A stretch of DNA of 64,000 nt from Elmis aenea (GCA_947652605.1 OX393576.1:10752575-10816574), one strand, 5' to 3'; numbered from the stretch's first letter, positions 38,901-47,740 are shown. Program-made: numbers and translations. The notes: generated by a model from the sequence alone, not told the origin.

Positions 38901-41900
38901 CGTTTTTGTTGACCATAAGACTGTCTGAAATGTGTCCAAGGTTTACCAAGATTGTAACACTGCTCCCAAACTTCGTCATCACCAACAAAAGCAACAAATT
39001 TTTAAGGTAAGTTTTACAAAATCATAATTATTAATGTTGCTACCAGATATTTATGTTTTCTTACTAATAGCAAGTCTTGTTTTGTTTGATTAACTTTGAT
39101 AAAGTATCATTTTAACTTACAGGTTTATGGAGCATAACGAAAAAACAGACTTATGGGTAGATCTTCAACCAAACCAATGTACAATTTTTTGGCCTGAAAC
39201 ATCATCGATGCAAATGTACGTAAAATTTAGAGACAGCAAGCTAACTTCGCAAGCCTTCTTCATTTCCACGTTACACAGAACCGTTTTAAGGATGGATAAA
39301 GGGGTAAAAGTTTGGAGCATTTCTTAAAATATCCCCTGTTACACTCCAAATTTTTAGAGTGCAATATGTGTGGATGTTAGTGGTGGAAGAAGCGAGCCTT
39401 TTCATGTAACATTTAACGACTACAAGAATGGAGATGCGCCAGTTTTGATCAAAAATATGTGTGGAGATTTGTTCCTAAAAATTCAGCAGCAAGGCCAGAG
39501 TCAAGTAACTCTTTTAAGTCCGTATCATTCGTTGCTTTATACTTGGGATGATCCCACAAAACCTAGGCAATTGTTGTGGAATATTTATAACAATAAAGGA
39601 ACTGGATTCTTTATTGATATATTTAAAGATGGGTAAGAATGCATTTCATCGTCTTCATCTATCAATATCGAATTTCACTTATGATTTAAAGCACTTTCAA
39701 TATATCTCTATTGCGACTCAATTTTGATTTTAGTTGGTTTCTCCATATCTATGTCGTAAACGTTTTTGAATACTAAAAACTCGATTCTTTTAGTTATGGT
39801 GAAGAAAAAATCAGCTTCCACAGCGTAACAAATTCTGGCAAACAAAACCCACCAACATCAAGCAGTGAAGACTCTGATACCACAGACAGCGTTAAAACGA
39901 CTTTAAATAATAAAGTCAGAAGAGATAAGATAGTCATATACTGGCTATGTTACTACGATGATTTTCAAAAAACTTTACTCTTCACACAGGAACAACGCAT
40001 CAACCACCAAATCATAAAATCAGCATTTGCAGAACCTTGCGAATCTGAATGCTTGGTGTCGTTATCAGGAGTCGGTATATCGATTTTCACAGATCAAAAC
40101 CCCAGCAAGGAATACGCCTACTTAAGTTTTTCCGACGCCCCAGCAATATGGGAAGTAAACGTTGGGCATAAATGGAAAACTCTGACCTTGGAACTTGCGT
40201 CATGGATCGAAGATAAATATCGTTTGCACTACAAAAAATGTCAGCTCAAGGATTACATCCACATAGATTTCGAAAAGATGTTTATGCTGAAACCGTTTTT
40301 GGCTGAATTGCGCCGTTCGTACCACCCTGCACTTTATTTGCAATACCGGAAATCGAGATCTCATCAGTATATGAACTTTAAACTTCAATCATTACAGGTT
40401 GATAACAAACAGTCAAAACCAAGCGAATCCATTGTTGTCCATTCGCTGCCGAACGGAAATATGAAAACCACGACCGCTTTTATAGAAATCGGTTGTTTAA
40501 AGAACGTTTACAAGGAAAATACAATCTATAAACAAATGCGCTTTAACGTTGAAGAATTCTATTTGAATATAGACAGCGATTTCATAATAAAGTTAACGCA
40601 GTTGGTTGTAGATGGTATTAAATTCAGCCAAGATTTAACTGCGCTCTTTAGGACTGATTTGATGATGATACATGCGCCAATAACACCGGTTCCAAAGGTA
40701 CGTTAAACTTAAAAAAGTACCTAAAAAAGGCTTTTCTACGCGAACCTTTAATTATTTTTTCTAAGTTCAGCAGTAGTTTTAAACAAAAATCAAGTTTATG
40801 GCCACCCTAGCAGAATCTGTCTTTTATTCATTGAGTCTTTTATTTTGTTAACAGGAAGAATATTTACAAGCTGAAACTCTTATAGAGAATCTTCATTTAT
40901 CATCGATAAGTGTACAACTGCATATCTCCAATAAAAATCATGTACCATCCAATAGAATAAAACTTCCATTATTTAACATTTTGGATTACATTTACCCACT
41001 GCATTCTTCGCCCTATATGCCAGCAGAAGGAATAAGACACAAGTAAGTAAATGTGGAAAATCATTAAATGATTTCAGCACTACGAATAAGTTTAGCTGAA
41101 AATCATTCACATTCTTTATAAAGAATCTCTTGCAGAAATGCTTGACCACTTTCAAGACTCTCGTCTCTGCGTTAGTAGCAATCTCATTTGTTTATTTATA
41201 CACAAATAAGATTGCCGCCACAAAGAACAGACAAGAGTCTTAAAATTGGTCTAGGTTTCCTAAAACCGATCCTTCATAAAAATGGTCAATGATTTTTAAC
41301 TAAACTTTTTTACGTGTATATAATAAAAAAAATGAATAAAATAATTTAGACATTTATTAAACAGTTTTAATTGCCGTTTTTTCCAGGATTATTCCTCTAG
41401 AGCTAGTGTACGCCAAAACCAGCCTATCTAACAGTCTATATGAAGTATGGCAGCATCTAAAATCACATTTCTTACAGCAATATTATTCCCAAGTTTTAGG
41501 TTTACAAGTCTTAGTAAATTCATATGCTGTTCAGACTATACCCAGTAATGAGGTAAAAATATTTATGTTTTTCAAACATACAAAAATCTCTTATTGTAAA
41601 TTTTATTCTTTAGGCTTTCACCGTTGTCAATGATACAATCTTCATTTCCGGGTTTGGAACCGCGTCTTCATTAGCTGAAACTTGACGTTTCGACCATTAT
41701 ATCGTGGCCTTTTTCAAAACGATTAATTTGTGTGGGATATTGCTGGGTTTATATATCCAGCTTGTGAGTTTGTTCTGCCTCGGGGGTTTTGTGATGACCG
41801 GTTTCCAGATGTTTGGGAGTTGTACGCCTGTGTCTCTGTTGTAGTTGTTTGATGTCTTCCTGATGATTTCCAAGGATTCTCGGTATAATCTTCAGAAATG

Positions 41901-43852
41901 ACCCGCGCAAACCAATTCTGGTCAAGATTATACCGGGAATCCTTGGAAATCATCAAGAACCCAAACAACTACAACAGAGACACAGGCGTACAACCCCCAA
42001 ACATTTGGAAACCGGTCATCACAAAATACCTGAGGCAGAACAAACTCACAAGCTGGATATATAAACCCAGCAACATCCCACAAAAATTAGTCGTTTTGAA
42101 GAAGACCACGATATAATGGTCGAAACGTCAACTTTCAACTATAGAAGACGCGGTTCCAAATCCAGGAACGAAGATTGTATCTCTCATTGTAAAATTTTGC
42201 ACAGTTTTTTTATCTGACTGCATTTTTTTAAATTTGTAAGTTCATATTAATTAATTTCAGGCCCTACCTAACGATTGCGAAAAAGTAGCTAACCATGTGC
42301 TTTTTGGATCCCGATGCGTACTGGGACACCTGAACATGTCCCCTGCAGCCCTAGAACAATGCATTGCCGACATATTTACCAATCAGTCAATAGAAAACAT
42401 TCAAAGAATTCGTAGACACGGCTCATACCACAAATCTAATGTTATTTCCAAAAGCATAACGGCATCTTCGAAGAACTTCAACACCGGCGTCACGTTAGCT
42501 CTCAGCCAATTAATTGCACCAAATCAAACTGGTAAATCACATTACTTAACAGCAAAAGATACTTAGTTATTAAATTTTTAACTAGGCATGCACTATGATG
42601 GTGAAATGTTCTTCAAAGGAACAGGAAAAGCATTATATTGTTTAATAACTCGTCACCCTGATGAAAAATCCAATAATGTTCAAGTTGCAATAGAATCTCT
42701 TCGCAGAGCTTCAATTTTAGGAGAACCAATTCGCATTCAACAGCGATTGACTAGATATTACAACAAATATTTGGTATATGTTTCAAATAAACATGTTAAT
42801 AACAGTTTTAACAATGACTTATTTGATAGGGACTTAAACCGTTCTCAGTATACGAATCAATGGGTCAATATTTGTTAGAAACCATAGCTAATGGTAGATT
42901 TATTGACGACCATTACTGGGCCCATGCAGCTATCGACAAAATGGGAAAATCTATAGTAATTATTAGCTTAGAGTGAGTATATAAAAAAATTTAAATGCTC
43001 ATAAGATAAGCAAGCAATTCTCGAAATTTATTTACCCGGTATACTTCTTTAAAAAAATTATCATGTGAACACTTAATTTAAATTTTTGGATTAACTTTGA
43101 AGGTGCCAAAACAAATGTTCCTAATTCGAAGCTCAGCATAGGAATCTCGTTTATCTTAACAACTACGCATTTTTGTCCCAACTTAACTTCCTAAAAAGAT
43201 AAAAACAAACGTCTCAAATATGGGACACCCTCATTAAATACTCACAAACCTTATTATTCAGTTGAAAAGAAAATGTTAAATAGTTAAAAACTTCATTTCG
43301 ATACTGTTAAATCTTTTGGTAGATTTTTTAAAATGTTTGATACTTAAATAATCACAAAGATGGGGCTTCAAACTTTCGTTATTCTTATAAATCAATGCAT
43401 TTTTGTTGAAGGCATGTTATACGAATCAATAAATGTCGCCTATGGGGTCCATGGGAGTTGGAGTGGGCCTTAGATCTGGACGAAGTGGCCTCTGCACCTC
43501 AAATAACTTTAACAGAATTGGTACTCAATGTTCGACAGGTAATTTAACTGCAATAATCCTTCGCCAATAAATTATTGCCACATACTTTTGACTTGAAACA
43601 AAAATAAAATTAAACTATAGAAGCACTACTGCTTATAACAGCAACTGTTTGACTTGTGATTAAAAAATTATTTTTGGTACTAAGGCAATTTTTCTTCTCA
43701 ATTTTTAGGAAGGAAGTAAATTTGTCAATTCGGCTGGTAAGTTAATTATAAGTGGAGAAAAAGAAATCCTCGTATGGCTTAAGGAAAAACTGGACCAAGC
43801 AATAGTTGTTAGTATGGAAGATAAATCATGGACAATGACAGATAATCAGTAA
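8907..43852 (+). CDS. Vps13: VPS13-family bridge-like lipid transfer protein, 33 exons
   Basis: I joined 33 exons by splice sites and phase; they total 9,945 nt and encode 3,314 residues with no internal stop, a length typical of animal VPS13A/C. The N-terminus [18 protein letters not shown] matches the chorein domain. The middle is the long beta-groove that carries phospholipids between membranes at contact sites. The VAB adaptor-binding repeats (about residues 2080-2700) show RNETCF and APYWIANKT. The C-terminus has a PH-like module (about 3190-3300). VPS13 proteins bridge the ER to mitochondria, endosomes or lipid droplets. The A/C type fits best because of the tail following GLKPFSVYE; the N-terminus is less decisive. 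The glycine-rich ATG2-C-like region before the PH part is strongly degenerate, so this may be a divergent paralogue. A pseudogene is unlikely because 33 phases agree. Confidence 0.88.
9563..10349. mobile_element. Palindromic element, TACAGGGTG family
   Basis: The left terminus TACAGGGTGTTTCG lies at 9563. A long palindrome spans about 9851-10349 with its centre near 10097: AATTGACGGGCG/CCCGTCAATT and TTCATATTGGGTAGA/TCTACCCAATATGAA are paired. The right terminus is not adjacent. The end GAAACACCCTGTATA at about 12257-12271 is an exact inverted match to the left end and may be its displaced partner or a separate copy. Confidence 0.65.
11440..11860. repeat. Inverted repeat pair in Vps13 intron 1
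   Basis: AAAAATGCAAAATCTTAAGAT near 11473 pairs with ATCTTAAGATTTTGCATTTTT near 11806, and GACCCTTGCTTGT near 11549 pairs with ACAAGCAAGGGTC near 11739. This gives a palindrome of about 400 bp with a roughly 160-bp loop. No coding content. Confidence 0.6.
13142..14195. mobile_element. Foldback element with mirrored 14-bp tandem repeats
   Basis: The outer ends TTAGGCTAGGCGCTGA (left) and TCAGCGCCTAGCC (right) are inverted. Each arm contains an array of the 14-bp unit GGGCGAAGAATTGT: inverted in the left arm (about 13243-13430) and direct in the right arm (about 13735-14005, roughly 14 regular copies plus variants). Variant units occur in the same order in both arms, so the arms are near-identical mirror images. 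The inner arms continue into a shared sequence around AATCACA and CAAATTTGTGATATG, with a unique loop near 13500-13660. Long terminal repeats built from short tandem units resemble the Drosophila FB architecture; homology to FB is not shown. Confidence 0.8.
15458..17050. mobile_element. Palindromic element interrupted by a hAT-like insertion
   Basis: The left arm (about 15458-15800) and right arm (about 16720-17050) are inverted copies. Examples are GGAAATGGCCAGTG in the right arm against CACTGGCCATTTCC in the left, and TTTTGCACCATTTTACTTGC against GCAAGTAAAATGGTGCAAA. The loop is occupied by the element at 15819-16709. No coding region; short open frames across 15347-16927 are incidental. 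Confidence 0.7.
15819..16709. mobile_element. Non-autonomous hAT-like element, 891 bp
   Basis: The ends TAGGGATTCTG and CAGAATCCCTA are perfect 11-bp inverted repeats, continued by inverted CCCGGGAATT-rich blocks. A perfect 8-bp duplication ATAGCCGT flanks it at 15811-15818 and 16710-16717. Perfect ends plus an 8-bp duplication point to hAT. The interior is AT-rich without a transposase. It sits in the loop of a larger palindrome. Confidence 0.82.
17538..17783 (-). mobile_element. Reverse-transcriptase fragment (FADD box)
   Basis: A minus-strand frame contains [19 protein letters not shown], the FADD/YADD catalytic box of a non-LTR reverse transcriptase, and downstream NTDIKMND like the usual 'INxxKT' block. 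It is a small, isolated remnant abutting the 3' tail of the next LINE copy. Confidence 0.7.
17784..19610 (-). mobile_element. Non-LTR retrotransposon ORF2 remnant with minisatellite insert
   Basis: Read on the minus strand, ordered reverse-transcriptase blocks appear: [19 protein letters not shown] (about 19595-19530), [12 protein letters not shown] (about 18665-18630), [10 protein letters not shown] (about 18565-18530), then [20 protein letters not shown] and a C-terminal zone with SWWGHMVRI and [21 protein letters not shown]-type tail ends it near 17785. Frameshifts and stops break the frame, so it is dead. A GC-rich 11-bp minisatellite (18853-19030) interrupts it. Confidence 0.78.
18853..19030 (+). 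repeat. 11-bp minisatellite, unit CAGCTCCGCTC
   Basis: About fifteen copies of CAGCTCCGCTC with few changes, strikingly GC-rich against the AT-rich intron. A degenerate satellite patch of the same motif recurs at about 19277-19360. All frames are open across the array, which creates spurious serine/alanine/leucine-rich frames on both strands. Confidence 0.9.
20480..20800 (+). mobile_element. Non-LTR retrotransposon C-terminal fragment
   Basis: Frame with [20 protein letters not shown] and later [15 protein letters not shown], the paired C-terminal blocks of insect LINE ORF2 proteins. It lies in Vps13 intron 2 just after exon 2, and the exon frame runs into it only by chance. Confidence 0.8.
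22299..24175. mobile_element. Long-arm inverted-repeat element hosting a hAT copy
   Basis: Arms of about 220 bp: the left begins CTGTAACAATTTTCGAG and the right ends CACAAATTGTTACAG. Interior matches include AACGTCAACCA-type blocks and ATAATCTTGTGA/TCACAAGATTAT. The arms may extend to about 22270 and 24225. The central part is a hAT insertion (22562-23706). The arms themselves encode nothing. Confidence 0.72.
22562..23706 (-). mobile_element. hAT transposon remnant with degraded ZBED5-like transposase
   Basis: The ends CAGAGCTTTCCAAACT and GTTTGGAAAGCTCTG are inverted, with near-identical flanking 8-mers CTGCAGAG (22554-22561) and CTGTAGAG (23707-23714). On the minus strand, broken frames contain [33 protein letters not shown] and [18 protein letters not shown], matching the domesticated-type hAT (ZBED5-like) transposases found across animals. 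Many stops and shifts mean it is inactive. Confidence 0.8.
25300..25450 (-). mobile_element. Non-LTR retrotransposon 3' tail fragment
   Basis: Minus-strand translation gives AKDTKSWRK and later a basic/acidic RMEKE stretch with W and H residues, like the extreme end of LINE ORF2 proteins seen elsewhere in this window. Short and eroded. Confidence 0.45.
25848..25942. repeat. Imperfect hairpin, 95 bp
   Basis: The left arm GATGAAAGTCCAGTTTTTTC and right arm GAAAAAACTGATTTCATC pair, with an inner pair AGGTGAGATTT/AAATCTCACG and a GCCGCAAAGCGGC-like tip. It lies in Vps13 intron 5. Probably a small inverted-repeat transposon. Confidence 0.6.
26037..26171. repeat. Near-perfect hairpin, 135 bp
   Basis: The left arm starting GGTGCCTGTCCAC and the right arm ending GTGGACAGGCACC pair for about 55 bp, including CTCTCGATAGCAGCGTCGCC against GGCGACGCTGCTATCGAGAG. 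The short loop holds CAATCGCGAGTTACTCTC. It is clearly GC-richer than the intron around it. Confidence 0.85.
26416..26570 (+). repeat. Two-copy direct repeat, ~88 bp
   Basis: CCACTAGAGACGAAA, AAAACTTTCA and ACTTTCATATACATAAA recur in order in two adjacent copies. Intronic; no function visible. Confidence 0.6.
26960..27240 (-). mobile_element. Non-LTR retrotransposon C-terminal fragment
   Basis: Minus-strand translation shows [19 protein letters not shown] and [11 protein letters not shown], the 'GH..RM ... GRRGR' C-terminal blocks of LINE ORF2. It lies in Vps13 intron 5. Read on the plus strand it yields a meaningless serine-rich frame. Confidence 0.7.
30852..31488. mobile_element. Full palindrome, TACAGGGTG family
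   Basis: The left end TACAGGGTGTCCCAAATTTG and right end CAAATT-complementary CGAATTTGGGACACCCTGTT frame a 637-bp palindrome with arms of about 210 bp. Both arms carry ATCTCGCTTATCTTAAGAGC or its complement and the GAGGTCGGTTACATTAGGGC block. It lies in the Vps13 intron that has the GC donor. It is the best-preserved member of the family in this window. Confidence 0.85.
32445..32765 (-). mobile_element. Mariner transposase C-terminal remnant
   Basis: Minus-strand translation gives [12 protein letters not shown], then [20 protein letters not shown], the second and third catalytic-Asp motifs of mariner transposases. This is followed by a tail with ILHKWV, a stop, then KLAERW. The 5' half and terminal repeats are not seen. 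It lies in Vps13 intron 14. Confidence 0.85.
34590..34653 (-). mobile_element. Solo end of a TACAGGGTG-family palindrome
   Basis: ATAAGCGAGATTCCCATTC followed by CTGGGACACCCTGTTTAC matches the right end of the copy at 30852-31488. The remainder of the element is not present in this Vps13 intron. Confidence 0.6.
36059..36305. mobile_element. GC-rich MITE, hAT-like, 247 bp
   Basis: Starts TAGTGGCGCAGCGGGGG and ends CGCGCTACGCCGCTG; these are imperfect inverted repeats. Flanking 8-mers AGTGCTTT (36051-36058) and AGTACTTT (36306-36313) match at 7 of 8 bases. Two strongly GC-rich blocks surround an AT-rich core. It lies in Vps13 intron 18, a few bases after the donor site. Confidence 0.65.
41636..42176. 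mobile_element. Palindrome made of a Penelope-like element tail
   Basis: The two halves are inverted copies of about 250 bp meeting near 41900: GGTATAATCTTCAG and CAAGATTATACCGG flank the centre. The right half encodes [19 protein letters not shown], the conserved block near the C-terminal end of insect Penelope-like retroelements, and then a Ser/Arg tail. The left half carries the same block on the minus strand. The outer ends contain GACGTTTCGACCATTATATCG and its complement. It lies in Vps13 intron 28. Confidence 0.75.
43100..43230. mobile_element. Shrunken TACAGGGTG-family copy
   Basis: AATTCGAAGCTCAGCATAGG, then AATCTCGTTTATCTTAA, and a right end TCTCAAATATGGGACACCCT. Both arms survive within about 130 bp, so most of the interior is deleted. 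It lies in Vps13 intron 31. Confidence 0.5.
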
Positions 43853-43896
43853 AACTGTGTCCTTTGTTAAATAACTGTAAAATTCTGTTCCACCAC

Positions 43897-43902
43897 AATA
43901 AA
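43897..43902 (+). promoter_or_regulatory. Vps13: Poly(A) signal AATAAA of Vps13
   Basis: AATAAA begins 44 bases after the last base of the TAA stop codon. It is the first canonical signal downstream and supports the end of the gene being here. Confidence 0.65.
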
Positions 43903-44695
43903 TTGTACCTATTCCCCAGCAATCATCTTTAATTTAGCGCAAAACTTTTAAAATAATTCCTCCTATGTTTTGAAAAAGGCGTTATGATGTTGTATATAAT
44001 ATACGTACAATGGGAGCAACGTTTTTATCTACTGTGTTAAACAAGGATAAAGCATTGCGAATAGGTAGCTTAATAAATTAAATCGGTAAATACTAGTAGA
44101 ATATGGCAGTATTGTAGAAGAACGTGTCTTGGGGATTGTCAATATCAACCCATCTTACTGACAAATTTCGCTTAATTTAGGTGTCTTTCAGTTCAAATAT
44201 TACTTATATCGCAGGAAATCAAAAAATACTTGTACAAGATGGCAATATTATAGAAGACCGTATTTTGGGGATGGTCAATATCAAGCCAACTTACAGATAA
44301 GACAAATTTAGCTTAAATTAGGTGTCTCTAAGTCAGCGGTATTTAAGATATTAAAAAAGAACCGATACCATCCCTATAAACCTGTGTCATCAAGAGATCT
44401 TTCGTGCTGATAAAGAAAATAGTGTGAATCGTGAATATTTAATACACCAAAATCAAAAAAGTATATGATGGATTCCTGGGCCCTTAAATTACTCCGGGGC
44501 TCGGAGCCCCCCTCCCCCTCCATCTCATCGACCCTGGTTCTAGACAAGATTTTGTATATCGATTTGCATTTACCACCACGTTTAATAAAAGTTGTTGATT
44601 TTAATTTAGGATTTTGACTAAAGTGGCGCCACCAATCGGGTCCACTTTCGAAAAGACTGGTAGCAAATTCATCAACTAATTAAAGGTCGAATTAC

Positions 44696-44843
44696 GGTAT
44701 GCAACTTACTTAACTTTCCGCCTAAATTATAGGCAACCACTACACAAAACGCCTACAACAGTATGCAATTATAAAAACAAAACTGTTAAACAGGTTGCCT
44801 AAAAATGCCGAAAGTAGGCGTTTAGTTAAGCAAATTGCATACC
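44696..44843. repeat. Hairpin, 148 bp, GGTATGCAA ends
   Basis: GGTATGCAACTTACTTAAC at the left pairs with GTTAAGCAAATTGCATACC at the right, with inner TAGGCAACC/GGTTGCCTA. This is a small inverted-repeat transposon-like unit without coding content. Confidence 0.7.
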
Positions 44844-44889
44844 TATCTAGGCGTATCTTGTAGGTTTTTGCTTTTTGTAAAAATGTAAT

Positions 44890-46015
44890 TATAGCTAAAC
44901 GACACTTTTTCTATGACTCAAAAGTACATTTCTAAAGTTTACAGCACTAGAACAATCCTAAACTCAAGTGAAAACAATATAGTTGTCGTAACGATTGAGT
45001 TATTAAGAAATTTGTTTTCGATCAGAGCTGTCAAAAGACAATAATTGGTGAAAATCCAATAAAATTAAGCAATGCTGTATATTTTTGCCTCAAATATGAA
45101 TTTATAAAGTTTACTGTACGAAATAAATCGAAAACGAATAAAAATCAAAATTATTATAGTAACAACAAAGTTATTAAGAAATTTGTTTTAGGTACTCGGT
45201 GCAGAATGACATATATGAGTAAATATTCAATAAAAATTAAACAAAGCTATATTTATATCCCAAATATGAATGTAAAAAGTATACTGTTCTACGCCAGTCG
45301 AGAACTTGAATGAAAATTGTAATTTTTGTTGAAACGATAAAGTTATCAACAAATTTGTTTTGGATTCTCGGTGCCGAATGACATGTATGAGTAAAAATCC
45401 AATAAAAATTAAATAGAGCTATATTTATAACTGAAATATGAATTTAAAAAGTATACTGTTCTACTCTAGTCGAGAACTTGAATAGAAATTGTAATTTTTG
45501 TTTTATTGATAAAGTTATTAAGAAATTAGTTTTGGATTCTCGGTGCCTAATGACATATAGGAGTAAAAATTCAATAAAAATTTTATAAAGATATATTTAT
45601 ATCTCAAATATGAATTTAAAAAGTATACTGTTCTACTCCAGTCGAGAACTTGAATGGAAATTTTAATTTTTGCCTTATTGATAAAGTTATTAAGAAATTA
45701 GTTTTGGATTCTCGGTGCCTAATGACATATATGAGTAAATATTCAATAAAAATTAAACAAAGCTATATTTATATCTCAAATATAAATTTAAAAAGTATAA
45801 TGTTCTACTCCAGTCGAAAACTTGAATGAAAATTTTAATTTTTGTCTTATTGATAAAGATTAAGAAATTAGTTTTGGATTCTCGGTGCCGAGTGACATGT
45901 TTGAGTAAAAATCCGATCAAAATTAAACGATACAATATTTATATCTCAAATATGAATTTTAAAAGTATGCTGTACAAGACTTATCATAAACATCAATAAA
46001 AACACAATTTTTAGT
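44890..46015 (+). repeat. 172-bp-period tandem array, about 6-7 copies
   Basis: The AAGTATACTG/AAGTTTACTG landmark recurs with its 'TA' at 44939, 45111, 45281, 45453, 45625, 45797 and 45967, a step of 170-172 bp. Each unit also carries AAGTTATTAAGAAAT, GTTTTGGATTCTCGGTGC, AATGACATAT and ATCTCAAATATGAAT. The middle copies are most alike; the outer ones have decayed. A further diverged copy lies near 47750-47950. Confidence 0.88.
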
Positions 46016-47521
46016 TTGAACAAAAATTTTATTACGTCTATTTCATTCAAAATAACCATTTAATAGTTATATGACAGTTTCAAAAAATCTTTACTATTTC
46101 ACACCAACTGTCTAGTCACTATCAGTTTTTTACTTTTTCTTTGAAAAACCAAATCAAGAAAATCCTATAATACAGCTGAGTTTGCCTGCTTGTTTATTAA
46201 TTTCTTCCAACATCCCTTCAACTTTTCGTTTATTCTTTTTCCTCTTCCCTTAAAGACAATTTTCTAGTTTTTTCTCTTCCAATTTGTTTTAGTTCTGCGT
46301 AAACCTACTTTTAATAGCATTTAGACAGCTGCACTTAATTCACATCGATATACCTACAATTGTAAATAAGCGTTGACCTGTGAGGAATTTATCCATTTCT
46401 ATTACTTATCCAAACCCATTGATGTTTTCTTCCATTTCTACGAACCAAGATAATGGAATCTTTGACTATGCAATCACAAATGTTACAGAAATATCATCCG
46501 AATTGTGATGTCAGTGTATTTTTATTAATAACAATGCTATTTTATATTTAAGAATCGGCAGCTTCTCTGGTACATCGACTGCGCATCTTTACTCTTAAAT
46601 ATAGTCACAATTAGAGTTACTCTTTACTTTTATTCATTTAATACTTACAAAATACAAGATTAAAAAAATAACTTTGCGCTGCTCTATTTCGTTCGTAAAT
46701 CGACTAAATACATTTCTATTAGCCAAAATGCACAATATTAGTACTATATAATGTACTGGCCACCTATATTTGCCCATTTTAATTCAGTAACTCCATTAAA
46801 TTTGCTATTTTATCTTCATTTTCTACTTTTCTAACACCAACAAACATCACTGTCGAAGTTTAGCACTGCGCTAACACCACACACACTAATTCCATTGCTG
46901 TTTCCCTTTAAACAATTAATTAACATCTTACATACTGTTCTAAAATAAATGTAATGTTCTACAATACTTTTTAAACCACATAAATTAGTTAAAATATAAA
47001 TATTAACTTGAATTATATTCAAAATATTGACATTTCAATATAAACCTGTACAAAACATAGCTTATGAAAATGTCCCTAGGCTCAGCTTGTGCGCCGACAG
47101 CCGATTCCGAGATATTTTGCTACTCAATGCTTTTAGTATAGGAATTCGAATATTGAGTATCAGGACCACAGAAGTTGCAAGAGGTTTTCCTCTGTTTTAG
47201 GGTACTAGGGACTTTCTGAACTTGAGTTGGCTACCTGTCGTCTCTCGTTTGTTGACAATTATTGTAAACGTGAAATAACCTACAAAATACAAAAATTGAT
47301 CAAATTATTCAAATTAACCAAATGCAGGTATATTTTGTGCAAAAATCGTATACTGGATTTATTTGTGCTCCCCTCAATGAATGTTCGGTCTTATTATTTT
47401 AAAATTACATATTATTTTGTATTATTTCTTTTTAAATTTACACAAATGTTTTGTTCCAAACAAAATTATTTATTTATAATAAATTCGGTGACGATTTTAA
47501 TACAGTTACTACAGTTCTAGC

Positions 47522-47740
47522 CAGAGGCGTCGAGAGTCGTCGCCGGGCCCAGGGGAAAAATTTACATGGGCCCCAAGTAAATAAATTATTTGAAAATTTA
47601 TTTTAAAAAAAACAATTGTGAATCGTGAATATTTAATACACCAAAATCAAAAAAGTATATGGATTCCTGGGCCCTTAAATTACTCCCGGGCCCGGGGCTC
47701 GGAGCCCCCCTGCCCCTCCCTCTCATCGGCCCAGCATTAC
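47522..47740 (+). mobile_element. GC-rich repeat starting CAGAGGCGTCGAGAG
   Basis: A sharp GC-rich start (CAGAGGCGTCGAGAGTCGTC) and a GC-rich end enclose an AT-rich core. About 125 bp of it recur at 44410-44537. The ends look hAT-like, but no target duplication was found for this copy, so the class is a guess. Confidence 0.45.

Larger units (their letters stand above)
33831..40697 (+). other. Vps13: Vps13 exons 17-26: groove continuation and VAB domain
   Basis: Exons: 33831-34354, 34722-36047, 36483-36935, 37178-37469, 37523-37725, 37980-38532, 38711-39006, 39123-39303, 39358-39632, 39794-40697, covering residues 1238-2906. Exons 18-19 contain long acidic, serine-rich linkers ([33 protein letters not shown]), which are probably unstructured. 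Exons 20-26 encode the VAB repeats; each repeat has the expected Asn near its start. Exon 26 begins the segment [16 protein letters not shown], which matches the conserved region following VAB in VPS13 proteins. Confidence 0.85.
40855..43852 (+). other. Vps13: Vps13 exons 27-33: ATG2-C-like and PH-like C-terminus
   Basis: Exons: 40855-41042, 41387-41552, 42261-42531, 42586-42773, 42830-42972, 43412-43538, 43709-43852 (TAA 43850-43852), covering residues 2907-3314. Exon 28 has [18 protein letters not shown], matching the VPS13 QMYVLILGLDVLGNP-type motif that opens the ATG2-C-like region. The following exons should carry a long glycine-rich helical stretch but instead read [20 protein letters not shown] and similar. 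A weak match returns at [14 protein letters not shown] and [10 protein letters not shown]. Exons 31-33 ([30 protein letters not shown]) match the PH-like end of the A/C type. Confidence 0.8.

Noticed and set aside
41398..41640. Exon 28 frame continuing through 41633 as coding
   Set aside because: VPS13 similarity ends at the GT donor after 41552; what follows is intron and then the Penelope-like palindrome.
8907..43852. Vps13 as a pseudogene because of its divergent C-terminus and an in-frame stop near 29735
   Set aside because: The stop is removed by a 52-nt intron with good splice sites, and all 33 exon phases agree to give an uninterrupted 3,314-codon frame.
44890..46015. CRISPR-like or coding tandem array
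   Set aside because: Whole 172-bp units repeat without spacer/repeat distinction, and there is no long open frame.
47227..47520. 97-residue open frame in the spacer
   Set aside because: AT-rich composition (Phe, Tyr, Lys, Ile), no conserved motif, no splice context; likely random.
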